Assembly: GCA_029204225.1 (NCBI GenBank)
Contig: CM055096.1
Span: forward strand, 28,845,995-28,909,994
Source of the DNA: Diphasiastrum complanatum
Taxonomy: Eukaryota > Streptophyta > Lycopodiopsida > Lycopodiales > Lycopodiaceae
DNA length: 64,000 nt
Reading direction: 5' to 3'
Under the pieces are notes generated by a model, which was not told where the DNA came from, made no database searches, and was given only the letters and a program-made list of their open reading frames with translations. The translations under genes and the position numbers were made by a program. Position 1 is the stretch's first letter; each line of letters starts with the position of its first letter. Below are positions 24,066 to 35,300 of the stretch, one piece after another.

Positions 24066-26009
24066 GTTACTATCACTTGCTTATTCAATGTGGTAGCTAG
24101 AAGATCATGTACTGACTCAAACTGATTTGGGCAATGTACAAGTAATAGAATTGTCATGGCAACATGTTTAAATACCAGTGTAAGGATCGCCACCAATAGG
24201 CCTCTGCCATCCTATGAGAAGGTCCTGTGTACTTCTATAGTCCTGTGTAGAAGCTTGTTTATTTCTGCAGGCGCTATCGTAATCAAGGTCGATATTTAGG
24301 GTTGAAATAAGATTGCAACTTGGGTCTATTTAACCCAAAGGGTCAAAATAGACTCCGACTCGTCGATCCAAGCCAGGATTCAATATAGATTTTGATTCTC
24401 AGGGCCGAAATAGAATTCGACCTAGACTATGTAATTCTGCAGGTTGTTTCAATTGCCTTGTAATTCTGCAAACCGTTAGAAGTAAAGTACATCTGCATAC
24501 TTGACAGGTCCTCAGTAAAAAATAGGATCAGGCAAGACATGTAAATTAGAAGGATTGTTCAATGTAAAATGTTACTCAATGCTTTGTGTGATCGAAAAAT
24601 GTAGCAAAGCAGACTTGGTTTTGTGCAACTACATGTATACTTTATTTAGTATTCTTAATACCTAATCTGTATGATTGTTTTTTTAACTTTCTAAGCTTTT
24701 TTTCTCCTAAGACTGTAGACACCAAAAAAATTTACAAAGAAAACTTGAAAAACAAAAAATGCTCTACTCCGAAATAACCTAAAATTCCAAAACGTAGCGT
24801 TTCAGAATGTGATCGGATCTCTACATTCCGGAATGCGATGCATCTACGATTCATATGTGACATGCCTATTTTGGGTCATTGCAGAACTCTTAGGGATGGT
24901 AGCATATTGTCCATGTTATGTTTCAGAACGTGATTGGAACTCAAGTTTCAGAATGCGATGCTTCTCTGATTTATATATATATATATGACATGCACCTGTT
25001 TTTTGGCATTGATGACACTCTAAGGGATGGTAGCATATTGTCTATCCATGCTATGAATGATCGGAGTTCATCATCCAACACTTTATGGGGGAATGGTTTC
25101 ATGAAGCTAAAGATTGCACGTCTTTTGTGTTCTACAAATAACATCCTACTTAGATTTTTGTCATGACTCCCAAGTTGTGATGCTCTTTGCTCACAACTAC
25201 ATTCTCTAGGTATAGTTTAATCTTGAGCAATCTAAAATGACGAGACATGATATTCTTTTAACATATCCATGCACAAGTAAGATTTTGTCGATCCAACTTT
25301 CTCATGGTTGACTTTGTCTTTTACCTTAGAAGAGGCTTTTAAGACTTCACATTAATGTATTTGACATAAATTTATGAGATTTAAAATTGATGGACATTTA
25401 CAAAAATGGGCGCTAATGATGTGAGTAACGATGCCATATCATAGAATTCGTGCATTTGTGATTGAGTTGATGCTTTAAGACTTTGTTGGTTGGATCCATC
25501 TACACCTCTTCTTTTTGTTAACAATCTATACACTTTATGGAAATGTTGTAGGAATGAGAGAAAGAGGAGGATGCGTTAATTGCCTTAACGAATGACTTTG
25601 AGGTTATTTGGTCAAACATTCTTCATGCACTTCTAAATTTTATCATGAAACAAGGAACATAGTAAATTTGTACAGAGTTTGACGTGGAAAATTAGAATGT
25701 GCTAAGCTAGAATGATCTCTTCTTGTTAGGATTTCCAAGAACATCAATTTACACATTACATTTGTTGATTTGTCTTCGTGCAATCCTGGACTTTAGTAGA
25801 AAAAATTATGCATAAGGTGAAATGTTGCTTTATCATTAAAAGACTTATGGGTCGTCTTAAGGATATTTGCAGATTGCTTCATGGGGTCTTTGATATTCCA
25901 GTCATTTGATTCCATCTTGATATAGGTGGAAGTCGTGAAAGATTTTTCAACATAATAATTTTTTTTCCAATTTAATTGTGTTGATGGGCGATCTTGTTTA
26001 TTTTTGCAG
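24066..26009 (+). other. Rest of intron 1, with a ~125-bp tandem duplication
   Basis: About 24801-24922 and 24923-25055 are diverged tandem copies. Both contain TTTCAGAA-GTGAT-GGA, CAGAATGCGATGC or CGGAATGCGATGC, TGACATGC, and AGGGATGGTAGCATATTGTC. Elsewhere in the stretch I recognise nothing. The branch/acceptor zone of intron 1 precedes 26010. Confidence 0.5.
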
Positions 26010-26087
26010 GGGAGCGCACAATTTTGGATTCATCCCTTACCTCTGTTGTTGCAAATGTGCATATGGAAAGAGGAACTTCCAAATCAT
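26010..26087 (+). CDS. RGP1: RGP1-like protein, exon 2
   Basis: The acceptor TTTATTTTTGCAG ends at 26009. The exon is 78 bp. GG completes the split Gly codon, then GERTILDSSLTSVVANV and ERGTSKS follow. The exon ends ...AAATCAT before the donor GTACGA at 26088, again leaving one base (phase 1). The peptide fits the conserved segment that follows exon 1 in plant RGP1 homologues, as I know them. Without this family knowledge the exon would be missed, as it is far too short to stand out. Its phase agreement with both neighbours is independent support. Confidence 0.8.
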
Positions 26088-26934
26088 GTACGATTCAATT
26101 TTTCCAACATCCTTGGAAGCTTTTTAGACTTGTAATTGTTCACAATGTTGTTACTATCTTGAAATTGAAAATTGCCAGACCAAGCATTATAAATGTTCAT
26201 GTTTAAAACCATGATTCTGGCTGAATATCATTTAAATAGGCTTCTTAATTAAGAACTTTTTTAAAAGCTCTCAGGAATTTTTTTTTCACATGTGCAAAAG
26301 AAAGTCTTGCTGGCCCTTTATTAAAGATGAATTCTTTTTTGAAAGTAACATCTACTTAGCTCCGTAGTCTGATTCTAGAAGAAGAGAACCGACATTCATA
26401 CCCTCAATCAAACGAACCATACTAAGGGAAGCCACAAGATCTCAAAATACTATTGCCTTTTGAAGAAGAGCATGTAAACCCATTTGAGCATGGCCACCCA
26501 TGTAGCTGATTGCATATAATAAGTTCGTGGATCCCACAAAGATGAAGTACTTTTCTTCCTGTTTCAATTTGATTGCATCAAGGCTGATGTCTGCAGATAG
26601 ATCTTCACTATCCAAATTTATGTTCTTGTAAAGGTAGACTTTTGTGGAGCAAAATAGCGAATGCCCAAAATCATGCATGTTCTTTTGCCATGATTTTCAG
26701 CCACATGTATTGAACTTTGGCATCATTACTTTCAAGCTTAATTGGCACCTCAAGGGAGTTTCGAACAAAGCAAGCCACCTTCTTAACAATGTCCTTCAAC
26801 TACCTCGTAGAAATCTAGTTGATCATCAAGAAGAAAGAACAAAATTTCATAAGAGGAATTCATATGCCTTGTCACTAATTAGTCTTGCAATGAAAGATAT
26901 TCTAATACCACATATAGTTGATGCACCTTGAGAC
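26088..26934 (+). other. Start of RGP1-like intron 2, no recognised element
   Basis: The donor is GTACGA. The following 850 bp are AT-rich with short open stretches on both strands. The minus stretch 26678-26442 and plus 26644-26931 have no family motif, although the + strand around 26800-26930 runs into the copia remnant and may be its gag side. Confidence 0.4.
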
Positions 26935-28221
26935 ACATCAGCCTTGAATAATAAAAGCCATATTCAAAATATACAATACGTCATGAATCCTGTATTTGAG
27001 AATGAGCTTTATGGAATTGATCATTTAAACAAGCTCAAGAACATCACATGTTACTTAGCAACAGAGGGAGGGAGAGTGGTTGACAAGTATTTTGTTCTTA
27101 TAACACCCAAAAACGTATGGCATAAGGGATTTGGGCACATGAAGTATAGAGATTTGATGTTGCAAAAAAGTTTGAGTATGGTCGAAGAAGATACGCCTTT
27201 TGTGTGACAATCTACAAAACTTTGTGAGGCTTGGGTCCTCATGTCCATACATTTCCTGAGGATAAGTTAGTGAGGGCATCTGGTCTACTTGAATTGGTTC
27301 ATTATGATTTTGGTGGCCCTTTGATAGAATGTTCAAAGTACTTAGATGTGATCATTGTGGTGAACTGCGTTCACTACAAGACATTCACCTCAATCAAATA
27401 GAGTTATAGAACAAAAGAACATGCATATTGTTGAAACAGCTTGGTGCATGCTTAATGGTAAGAATCTTCTAAATTTTTCAAAGGTGAACTAGTTAATACA
27501 ATTATATAGCTCATCAACATCAATCCTAGAAAACGAGCAAAAATGTCACTTTTGAAAAAGCATGGAGTGATAAAAAGCCTAGTTATGGTTCTATGCATTA
27601 CACACCTAAAGAAAAAAGGGCCAAAATTGGATTATAAAGACCATAAAGTGTATTTTTCTTGGTTATATTGAAGATATCAACTTACAAAACACTAAGGGAA
27701 CAAGAAAATACAACAGGCACAATTAGGACAAGTTAATTTAGCACTTATGAGTCATGTTATCAACATTAAGAAGATCCAGGGATTGGCAAAGGGCAAGGGA
27801 AGAGGAATATAACTCCACAATGAAAATAACTCCTGGAAACAAGTAGACTTACCTCAAGGCAAAAATCTTATTGGTTGTAAGTGGGTCTCTATAGAGTTAT
27901 TATCAAAGTGGATGGACTTATTGACAACTAGAAAGCTAGGTTAATGAAATTTTTGCTAGAGTTCTACGATTTGGGTTGTGATAGCTTTAGTTGTAAATTT
28001 GGTTGGAAATCACATCAAATGGACTTCGATTAGCACAAGCTTGAGTCCATCATTACTTATTGCGTAAAAGAAGAGAAGATTTGCAATAACATTGAGCCGA
28101 TTTATCATACTACACAATATAATCTTTTTGATGTATTTAAAGAGTTTTAGTAAAGAAAAGTTTACTACTTGTAGAGACACTATGGGGATGAGAAAACACA
28201 AAGTAAACATCAAGGGGGGAA
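26935..28221 (+). pseudogene. Ty1/copia remnant (pre-integrase, integrase, RT start, RNase H end)
   Basis: The + strand shows a GAG-pre-integrase motif (VWHKGFGHMKYRDLM), integrase core pieces around 27240-27380, an integrase tail near 27540-27670, an RT-start motif near 27830-27890 (WKQVDLPQGKNLIGCKW), and after a large deletion the RNase H/C-terminal pol end near 28090-28190 (FSKEKFTTCRDTMGM). Frames are broken in many places and most of RT is missing. A polypurine tract CAAGGGGGGAA at 28211-28221 abuts the 3' LTR. The element sits sense to the host gene in intron 2. Confidence 0.75.
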
Positions 28222-28520
28222 TGTTCAAGTTAGTAGTGCTTAAACTTAAATTTGTAAGATGTTGTATTATTGTAACTATTGTACTTGGGGCATAAGATTG
28301 AACTGTATTTGTATCCCCCAAAGTACAAGGTAATTAATTTTGAAGTAAAGCCCAAGGACGTTCGATCTATCCCAAACTTTTTTTTTTCAAAGATCTTTTG
28401 TCTGGTATCCCATGTTGCATTTCTACAAATTCAAACGTCAGATTTATCTCAGTTTTCTGGTTGGGTTTATGCATATCCTCCACATTATTGGGCTAGTTTA
28501 TCATTCAACTGTAGATAATT
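28222..28520 (+). repeat. 3' LTR of the + strand copia remnant
   Basis: It begins TGTTCAAGTTAG directly after the polypurine tract, as expected for a copia 3' LTR. A TG start and the stretch TTGTAAGATGTTGTATTATTG are visible. The right end is uncertain because no 5' partner survives in the window. Confidence 0.6.
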
Positions 28521-29274
28521 GGAAGGTCTTAAATTGCATTTAAGATGGCTCATTTTATTCCAACGTGTCTGAAAATTGATGCATCTAGAGTGGCTAACTT
28601 GTTTATTGAACAATATCATCCAAAGTGTCTAATAACGTTACTTGATTTATTGCTAGCTTTTGGACTGCAGTAATGGCCAAACTTCAGATCTGATTGAGAA
28701 TGAGTAATATGGAGCATCTTGAAACAGATGGCTAGTCTAAGAGGGTTGACCAAAGCTTGGAAGATATGCTGAGGGTGAAGAATATCTATCAGTTTCTGAC
28801 TAATCAAGATATGAATTGAGATTACATTACAACAATTAAAAATGCTTAAAATAGAATGATTAAGTCTAGATAGTATTGGAAAAAGTACACTTCACTACTA
28901 TTTACAGATGTACACAACATTCATTAAATGTAGTACAACAAGAAGGTACCAAACTATCATTCTCTATTAAATCTTGTTAACACAAGTACAAGGCATTTTG
29001 ATTTCTCTCTGTAGGCTCACCTACCCTCACCTAACTCTTGGTACCTACCCTACCTACTCACCCACCACACCTACCTCACCTACCTACCTACTAGTCAACT
29101 CCTACTATTCAAAGATAGGTACAAAGTAATTTGATGCAATCTATTAGTAGATACTTAGCGTAGGCTCTACCAAATATAGAAAGATTTCGTAATGATGTAA
29201 GAACTAACTTTTGACCACTTTTGACCTGTACAATCAGTTTCTAGATTCACATTAATCATGTGACAATACCTGCC
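28521..29274. other. Between two copia remnants; possible LTR of the minus-strand copy
   Basis: At 29017-29098 the + strand is a simple-sequence-like CTACC/TCACC run (CACCTACCTCACCTACCTAC). The position would suit the 3' LTR of the minus-strand copia that starts at 29275, but no second LTR copy is present to prove it. Confidence 0.35.
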
Positions 29275-30150
29275 TTAATGGGGATCTAGAAATACTTGTA
29301 TTTTAAGATTTAATAGAGTGTGTGCTTGTCCTTTGCCAGCACCTTGTGTGAAAATATGAGTTGTCACGTACTTTGTCTTGTAGTGTTCTAGCTTGACCTC
29401 TTTGTTCAGCACTTTGTCTCTAACATAATCATATTTGATCTTGATGTGCTTGCATTTGGAATGGAATCTAGGGTCTAGTTTTGAAGCTATGCAACTCATG
29501 TTGTCACAAAACATGATTGTCAGATATCTTTGTCGGAAATTGCCATCTGATAGTGATTGTCGCAACCAAACTGCTTCCTTTTTTGCATGTGTAGTTGCTA
29601 TGTATTCGACTTCAGTTGGGGACAAGACCATTGAGGTCTGTTTCTTGTTGTTCCAGGAGATTTGTCTATTGTTTAACAATAAAACATACCTAGAAGTTGA
29701 TTTTATGGTATCGGCATCTCCAAGCCAGTGTGCATCTTTGTATCCCCTTAGAACATTAGCCTCACTTATATTGTTACCATAGTAGATGCACATATTTTTG
29801 GTAGTATGTATATATCTCAGAACTCTTAGCAGTGCTTTCCAATGAATTATCCCTAGATTTGACACAAATTGACTTAAGGTACGTACTACATAGGCAATGT
29901 CAGGAAGGATACAAACCATTAGGTGCATTAAGGATCTGATTATTGAGTGATAAGGATATTTCTTTTCATATCTGGCATCTCTTCCTCTGATCGGGGATAT
30001 TGATCCTTTGAAGGCATTAATCTTGAGTCCACCGGTGTATCAATTGACTTGCAGTTAGTTATCGCATACTTTGCCAAGACATCATGAATTTGTCTCTGTT
30101 GGCTGATGCATATTTCCCTATTGCCTTTATTTGTATTCCCAGAAGTTACG
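29275..30150 (-). pseudogene. Minus-strand Ty1/copia pol, 3' half (RT end, RNase H)
   Basis: Minus 30161-29940 gives a late-RT piece (ICISQQRQIHDVLAKYA, then SIDTPVDSRLMP). Minus 29928-29275 gives RT end and RNase H (DIAYVVRTLSQFV, QISWNNKKQTSMVLSPTEVE, FHSKCKHIKIKYDYVRD). A stop separates the two. The matching 5' half of the same pol lies at 34741-35300, and the 4.6 kb between is a gypsy element. The copia was therefore in place first and was then split. Confidence 0.85.
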
Positions 30151-30587
30151 AATAGAGCCACAGCTGATCTAGCGCTGAGCTATGAAAGCATCACATAAGC
30201 AAGACTTAAGTTATGAAAGCAGCACATAAGCAAGACTTAACCCTAGAAAGCAGGAAAGAGAGAGATTAAGGAGACTAAAGAGAGAGATCAATATCATCAG
30301 CTGAATAACAAATGATATAGTTCCCCTACTTATAGCCAAGAGGAAGCCCTAAAAGGAAGCTTCCGGTGGCTAGGGCCCAACTGGGAGGGAAAATGGTGCG
30401 CCCTCCAAGAAGGCCCCCACTCTCCAGTAATATGTCCAAATGGCCTAATAATGAATAATAAGGCCAAAGGCCAACCATATAGTCTAAGTGTTACTAATGA
30501 ATAAAAAAGGGCCCAAGGCTTGCTAATGCATAAAGTAAAGTAAATGTAAATGGACGCGGCGAATGTAATGAGCCGAGTCCATAACTC
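30151..30587 (-). repeat. 3' LTR of the pol-deficient gypsy element
   Basis: 437 bp, direct repeat of 34304-34740. By eye about 20 positions differ, mostly transitions, and there are no indels, so the insertion is fairly recent. Just inside (minus strand of about 30600-30585) is the purine-rich CAGGGAGAG, a plausible polypurine tract. The termini do not show a clear TG...CA, and the target duplication (perhaps GTTA/GTAA) is not certain. Confidence 0.85.
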
Positions 30588-32046
30588 TCCCTGGCACAAA
30601 AGAAAAAGACCCAACTGCCGAAAAGAAACTGGATCAAGTAGCAGCAAGCCCTGGTGCATCAATAGCTAGAACAACATCTGATGTAGAGGAATCAACAAGT
30701 GCAACAAGAGCATGAGCCTGATCCGCAAGTGATGGTGTATGATAAAAGACATCAATAGGCTCCCATGTGGCCTCCTCAATAGGACGGCCATCCCACTGGA
30801 CCAAAAACTGAATCTGCCGGCGGCGTCGACTATGGTATAGACGAACCTATAATATAACAGCAGGTAAAAATGGAAATAACTCTGGAGCAGTAGGAAACTC
30901 AGCATCACAAGGAGTGTCATCCTCAATAGCAGCACGTAATAAACTAACATGGAATACATCACAGGCGCGTGTGGAAGCAGGAAGCTGTAAGCGATATGTA
31001 ACTGGACTAAGAACCTCCAAAATGCGATAAGGCCCATAATAACGTGGTGCAAGCTTCTCAGTAGAAGCATGGCCCTGGACAAAATGATGACGTGCAAACC
31101 GTAGGCGTAGATAAACCATATCTCCAAGCTGAAACTCAACATGGCGGCGGTGACGATCAACTGAGGTCTGATAATGCTGCTGAACATGCTGTAAATGAGA
31201 ATTGGCCCGGGTGAAAAACCAGCACCAATCAACAGGTCCAAATGAAAACCAAGCTATATGTAATAACCAGGAATGCCATATATCCATAGCATCGGCATGG
31301 ACTGCAACAAACCTATATGTAGAAACACCAGGAGACGGAAGGATGTCCGTGTACTTATCTAGAAAGATCCCAACATATAAATACACTCGATAAGTAATAG
31401 TGACCATCTGGCAAATATCCTCGGATGAAAAATGTGTAACAGTAAGGGCCAAAGGCGCATGAATCATGTCAGGAACTGTAGAAATATCATGAGGCAGATC
31501 ACAAACCTCAAGCAGAGATCCATGGAGTAAAGCGAAAGAAGATACAACCTGATCACCAATAGCGAGGGAACCATCAAACGTGGACCCATGAAGAACCCCA
31601 TAGAAATCAGCAGGAACATTGGCCATAACAGACTCAAGAGATGGAGATATAGAGACCAATGGAGAAGATACTGCACCAACCACCGAACCAGGAGGGCAAT
31701 CTGAAGTATGCGCAAAAGCAATAGTAGAAATACCACCAAGGTATACGGTCTCAATATCAATGAAACCAGGAATGACCACTGAATACGATATCTGTGAATC
31801 AAGGCATATAGGCGCAAGGCACACAACAACCACCTGTAAAACCGAAGCAGCATCAACCTGAGGAAGAGGACCCACGAATGGTGAAAGTGAAGCAGCAACT
31901 GATGTACTCTGAATGGAAAGAAGAGCTGCATCGTCAGCCTTTGGCAAGCTACGCATAAACTGCTTCCCGGTAACCAACTGGAAGTCTCCCTGAGAATCAA
32001 TGCCAACAAGTGAGTGTGTAACTGCATCAAGTACAAATGTCAATGT
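30588..32046 (-). pseudogene. Gypsy 'pol' lacking RT, RNase H and integrase core; keeps GPY/F and chromodomain
   Basis: Directly after the gag-protease stop the minus frame resumes (TFVLDAVTHSLVGID) and stays open from 32043 to 30847. It begins with the linker normally preceding RT (GDFQLVTGKQFMRSL). About 230 residues follow that match no RT, RNase H or integrase motif: no DD box, no TDAS, no HHCC. It then enters a genuine integrase C-terminus (LQHVQQHYQTSVDRHRR, GDMVYLRL, LAPRYYGPYRILEVLSPVTYRLQLP, VFHVSLLR). After one amber stop the same frame gives a chromodomain (IQFLVQWDGRPIEEATWEP). The enzymatic core has been replaced or lost while the flanks and frame persist, so the element cannot reverse-transcribe itself. 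Confidence 0.75.
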
Positions 32047-33651
32047 CTATTGTGTCACGTTCAGTGTAACGGCTCCAAGAGATGCAAACCAATCAGCACC
32101 AAGGATAAGATCATAACGCTCCATAGGAATAATGTAAAGATCTGCCTGTCCAGAAAAATCTCCAATGCGGTATGGTAAACGCTGAAACATCTGAGAACTA
32201 GGAAAAGAATGGGAACTGGCAACCTCAACTGTGAGAGGCTGTGAAGCAGGAACAGGTGAAGCACGTATCCGACTAGTGATATAACTACTAATAAAAGAAT
32301 GAGTGCTGCCAGTATCAACTAAAGCAATATACTCACGACCTATAGTACGTACACGTAACCGAATGGAGCGAGGACCAGGACGCCTTGTCCAAGTAGCATT
32401 GGCAAGCTGAGCATGGCAAGTAGCAGGAAGTAAATTAGTGGAAGGCTCAGAGGATAGGTCAGGCTCATCAGAAATATGAATGTAGATATCGGAATCATCT
32501 GGAGTAGTGCCCTCATGGTAAAAAACAGCAGTAGTAGTAGGGAGAGGCTGACGGCAATCACGGGCAAAATGGTCAGGACTCTTACAACGAAAGCAAAGAC
32601 GCTGCTGCTGAAGGTCAGCGAACTCTGCAGACGTGTAACGTCGGACAAAAGCAGGTCGAGGAGTCGGAGGACGAGGAGACGAAGGGACATTGGAGAGAGC
32701 TGGAACAGAAGGGGCAGGTGTAGGGGTGGACGCAACGGGAAAAGATGAAGCAGAAGGATGGGGTCGGGAGAAGCGGGAAGGAAGAGTGTCAGAGTACTTA
32801 TGCTGTAAAGTACTGGCAAGAGACATCGCCTCAACAAGTGTGGGAGGACGGAAGGAAGAAACATCATAACGTAAAGCACCACAAAGTCCAACAATGTAAC
32901 GAGAAATAAGCTTAGTGGGCTGTAGATCTGTGAAAAGATAAGAAAGCTCCATAAACTGATCCGTATAAGAAGCAAGATCACTGGTCTGAGTGAGACTACA
33001 TAATGTATCATGTTGGCGGTCGAGCCACTGAGCATGACGGAGGTCACGGCGAAAAGTATGCCATAAATGGAGCCCTTCCCGATCAGGATCATCTCTATAA
33101 ACTCGCCACCACGTGGCGGCGCATCCATCTAAATGTAAAGCAGCCAACTGGATCTTCTGAGGATCAGTCTTAGGGTAGATCTGAAAATATGTGTCAAGCT
33201 TAGCAAACCAATTCTCTAATAAGTTCTTGTAAGAGGAACCGGAATAGGTAGCAAGCTGTACCCTATCACGAAAGTCTCGAGCAAAGCGTGGCTCAGGAAG
33301 TGGGGGACGTGAAAAGAAACCAGGAGATGGGTTAGGTGGAATGAACGGTCCACCACCAGGCTGACTAGCAGAGGAAGATGGAAATCCAAATGGAGGGGGA
33401 GTCCCAAATGAAGGAAAAACAGGAGCTTTACCAGGACCATGAGGCTGTAAAGAATCAATCTGTGACTGCATAGTAGCAAAGCCGGTCATAACGGTATCGA
33501 AGCGAAGAAAGAGGTCAGAAAGGGTCTCATCCATGCGACGAAACTGATCGGATAAGGTTTCTTGAGTAGTCTCACTCGGGGTAGGTGAATGTGCCATAAT
33601 GATAGTGGAAGGAATAGACGAAAACTTGAGAGAGCGGACTCTTGTCGTCAC
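32047..33651 (-). CDS. Gypsy gag-protease polyprotein, intact
   Basis: 534 codons, uninterrupted. The likely start is the second Met (MAHSPTPSETTQ, about codon 20). After a Pro-rich N-terminus comes the gag core (LENWFAKLDTYFQIYPKTD, LAALHLDGCAATWWRVYRD, YTDQFMELSYLFTDL). Then a Pro/Ser-rich linker, a zinc knuckle CFRCKSPDHFARDC (CX2CX4HX4C), and an aspartic protease (ALVDTGSTHSFISSYI and DLILGADWF). It ends TQ at an amber codon, after which the remnant pol frame continues in phase. Gag forms the particle and protease cleaves it. Its integrity contrasts with the missing RT downstream. Confidence 0.9.
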   Translation of the reverse strand: MTTRVRSLKFSSIPSTIIMAHSPTPSETTQETLSDQFRRMDETLSDLFLRFDTVMTGFATMQSQIDSLQPHGPGKAPVFPSFGTPPPFGFPSSSASQPGGGPFIPPNPSPGFFSRPPLPEPRFARDFRDRVQLATYSGSSYKNLLENWFAKLDTYFQIYPKTDPQKIQLAALHLDGCAATWWRVYRDDPDREGLHLWHTFRRDLRHAQWLDRQHDTLCSLTQTSDLASYTDQFMELSYLFTDLQPTKLISRYIVGLCGALRYDVSSFRPPTLVEAMSLASTLQHKYSDTLPSRFSRPHPSASSFPVASTPTPAPSVPALSNVPSSPRPPTPRPAFVRRYTSAEFADLQQQRLCFRCKSPDHFARDCRQPLPTTTAVFYHEGTTPDDSDIYIHISDEPDLSSEPSTNLLPATCHAQLANATWTRRPGPRSIRLRVRTIGREYIALVDTGSTHSFISSYITSRIRASPVPASQPLTVEVASSHSFPSSQMFQRLPYRIGDFSGQADLYIIPMERYDLILGADWFASLGAVTLNVTQ

Positions 33652-34303
33652 CCCAAATTAGTCTATTAAAACCACTATTATCACAACTAAGAAAGGACAA
33701 CAATCAGCAAATGAAAAAAGTGAAAATGAAGGCTATAAAAATGTGCTGGACAACCATGAGGCAAGTGACAAATTGGAATATCAAACGGAGTCGAAATTTC
33801 GTGAAATTTGGTTGAGGATGGGCGATGGACAGCCTGCAAACAAGGTGTGAAAAATGGCTGCAAACGGAGACAAAAACGGACGAAACTGACAAGTATGAAG
33901 TGGCTGGACAGCCTGCAAACAAAAGTGAAAAGAGGGCTGAAAATGGAAGGAGGAACGGGCGAAAGAGATGAGGGAATTGGGCTCTGGAGAGCCTGCAAAC
34001 AAGCTGGAAATGGGTGATAGAGGGTTGGAACTTGGGCGCCGGAAATAATCTGCCCAAAAAAAAAAAAAAAAAAAATTTCCGTCCGCCAAATTTAGCGGAA
34101 GTACTTCCGCTAACTATCTGCTAAAGCTCCGCCAAGGAAAATGCTCTGATGGAAGCCCGGTCCTCCTTTAAACTGTGCTGAATGTTGCTGAAGCAAAGAG
34201 ACGAAAGCCCGAAGCAAAGAGAGAAAAATCAGCAAGGGGCACCCAATCAGAAAATCAGATCTGAAATTCAGCAATCAGGATAGTGCTTTGATACCAAGTT
34301 AAG
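33652..34303 (-). other. Leader of the gypsy element: primer-binding site, 80-bp repeats, poly-A
   Basis: On the + strand GCTTTGATACCA (34285-34296) is the complement of a TGGTATCAAAGC primer-binding site, about 8 bp inside the 5' LTR. Three imperfect units of about 80 bp each contain GCCTGCAAACAA, at 33832, 33911 and 33991, inside the leader. A run of about 20 A lies at 34055-34075. Leader repeats of this kind are often packaging or dimerisation signals in retroelements; here that is only an inference. Confidence 0.7.
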
Positions 34304-34740
34304 AATAGAGCCACAGCTGATCTAGAGCTAAGCTATGAAAGCATCACATAAGCAAGACTTAAGCTATGAAAGTAGCACATAAGCAAGACTTAACCCTAGA
34401 AAGCAGGAAAGAGAGAGATTAAGGAAACTAAAGAGAGAGATCAATATCATCAGCTGAATAACAAATGACACAGTTTCCCTACTTATAGCCAAGAGGAAGC
34501 CCTAAAAGGAAGCTTTCGGTGGCTAGGGCCCAATTGGGAGGGAAAAGAGTGCACCCTCCAAGAAGGCCCCCACTCTCCAGTAATATGTCCAAATGGCCTA
34601 ATAATGAATAATAAGGCCAAAGGCCAACCATATAGCTTAAGTGTCACTAAAGAATAAAAAAGGGCCCAAGGCCTGCTTATGCATAAAGTAAAGTAAATGT
34701 AAATGGACGCGGCGAATGTAATGAGCCGAGTCCATAACTC
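34304..34740 (-). repeat. 5' LTR of the pol-deficient gypsy element
   Basis: Partner of 30151-30587, same length. It contains GGACGCGGCGAATGTAATGA and GGCCAAAGGCCAACCATATA, shared with the left copy. The flank at 34741 is copia RT sequence (minus: LGEGHYCLE) that resumes on the far side at 30150. Confidence 0.85.
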
Positions 34741-35300
34741 CAGACAATAGTGTCCTTCTCCAAGGTTGGTCATTTCAAATTAACTTGATGGCATTTTCTT
34801 GGTGAGAACTAAGAACGTTTTTGTATCGTTACTGTTGTATCATCTACATACAAAGTTATTATGAGAATGATTGATTAACTGACTTATAAGAGACATTTTA
34901 GTCAAGTATATTTGGAGTAAATCCTTTATTCAGAAATACAAAATTAATTCTTTAAAACCATGCTCTTGGAGATTGTTTAAGCCCATACACGGCTTTAAGA
35001 AATGTTACCTGTACATCCATTTGATGTACTTCTAGGTCTTCAACTACTGCATATGATAGCAACATTCTAGTTGAAGCCAACTTTACTACCGGATGGGAAG
35101 TCTCATGATGGTCTATATTAGGAACTTGAGAGTACCCTCTGGCAACTAGTCTTGGCTTTCCACTTGTCTATCAACCCATCTACTTTATATTTGACTTTGT
35201 CCATTTGCATGAAATATTATTCCTATCTTGTGGGAGCTTGACAGCGGACCCAATTTGGTTCTTTATTAAGGAGTTGTACTTTTTGTCCAATGCCTGCTTT
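34741..35300 (-). pseudogene. Minus-strand Ty1/copia RT, 5' half
   Basis: On the minus strand, from about 35300 down, there are motifs near VDGLIDKWKAK, then ARGYSQVPNIDHHETSHPVV, MDVQVTFLKAVYGLKQSPRAW and NLGEGHYCLE. This is the copia RT core up to the point where the gypsy element was inserted. Several stops are present. Gag, protease and integrase of this copy are not found to its right. Confidence 0.8.

Noticed and set aside
31464-33479. Overlapping Leu-rich open frames on the minus strand within the gypsy element
   Set aside because: They are shadows of the gag-protease frame (32047-33651) and the remnant pol frame (30847-32043) and share no motif with any family.
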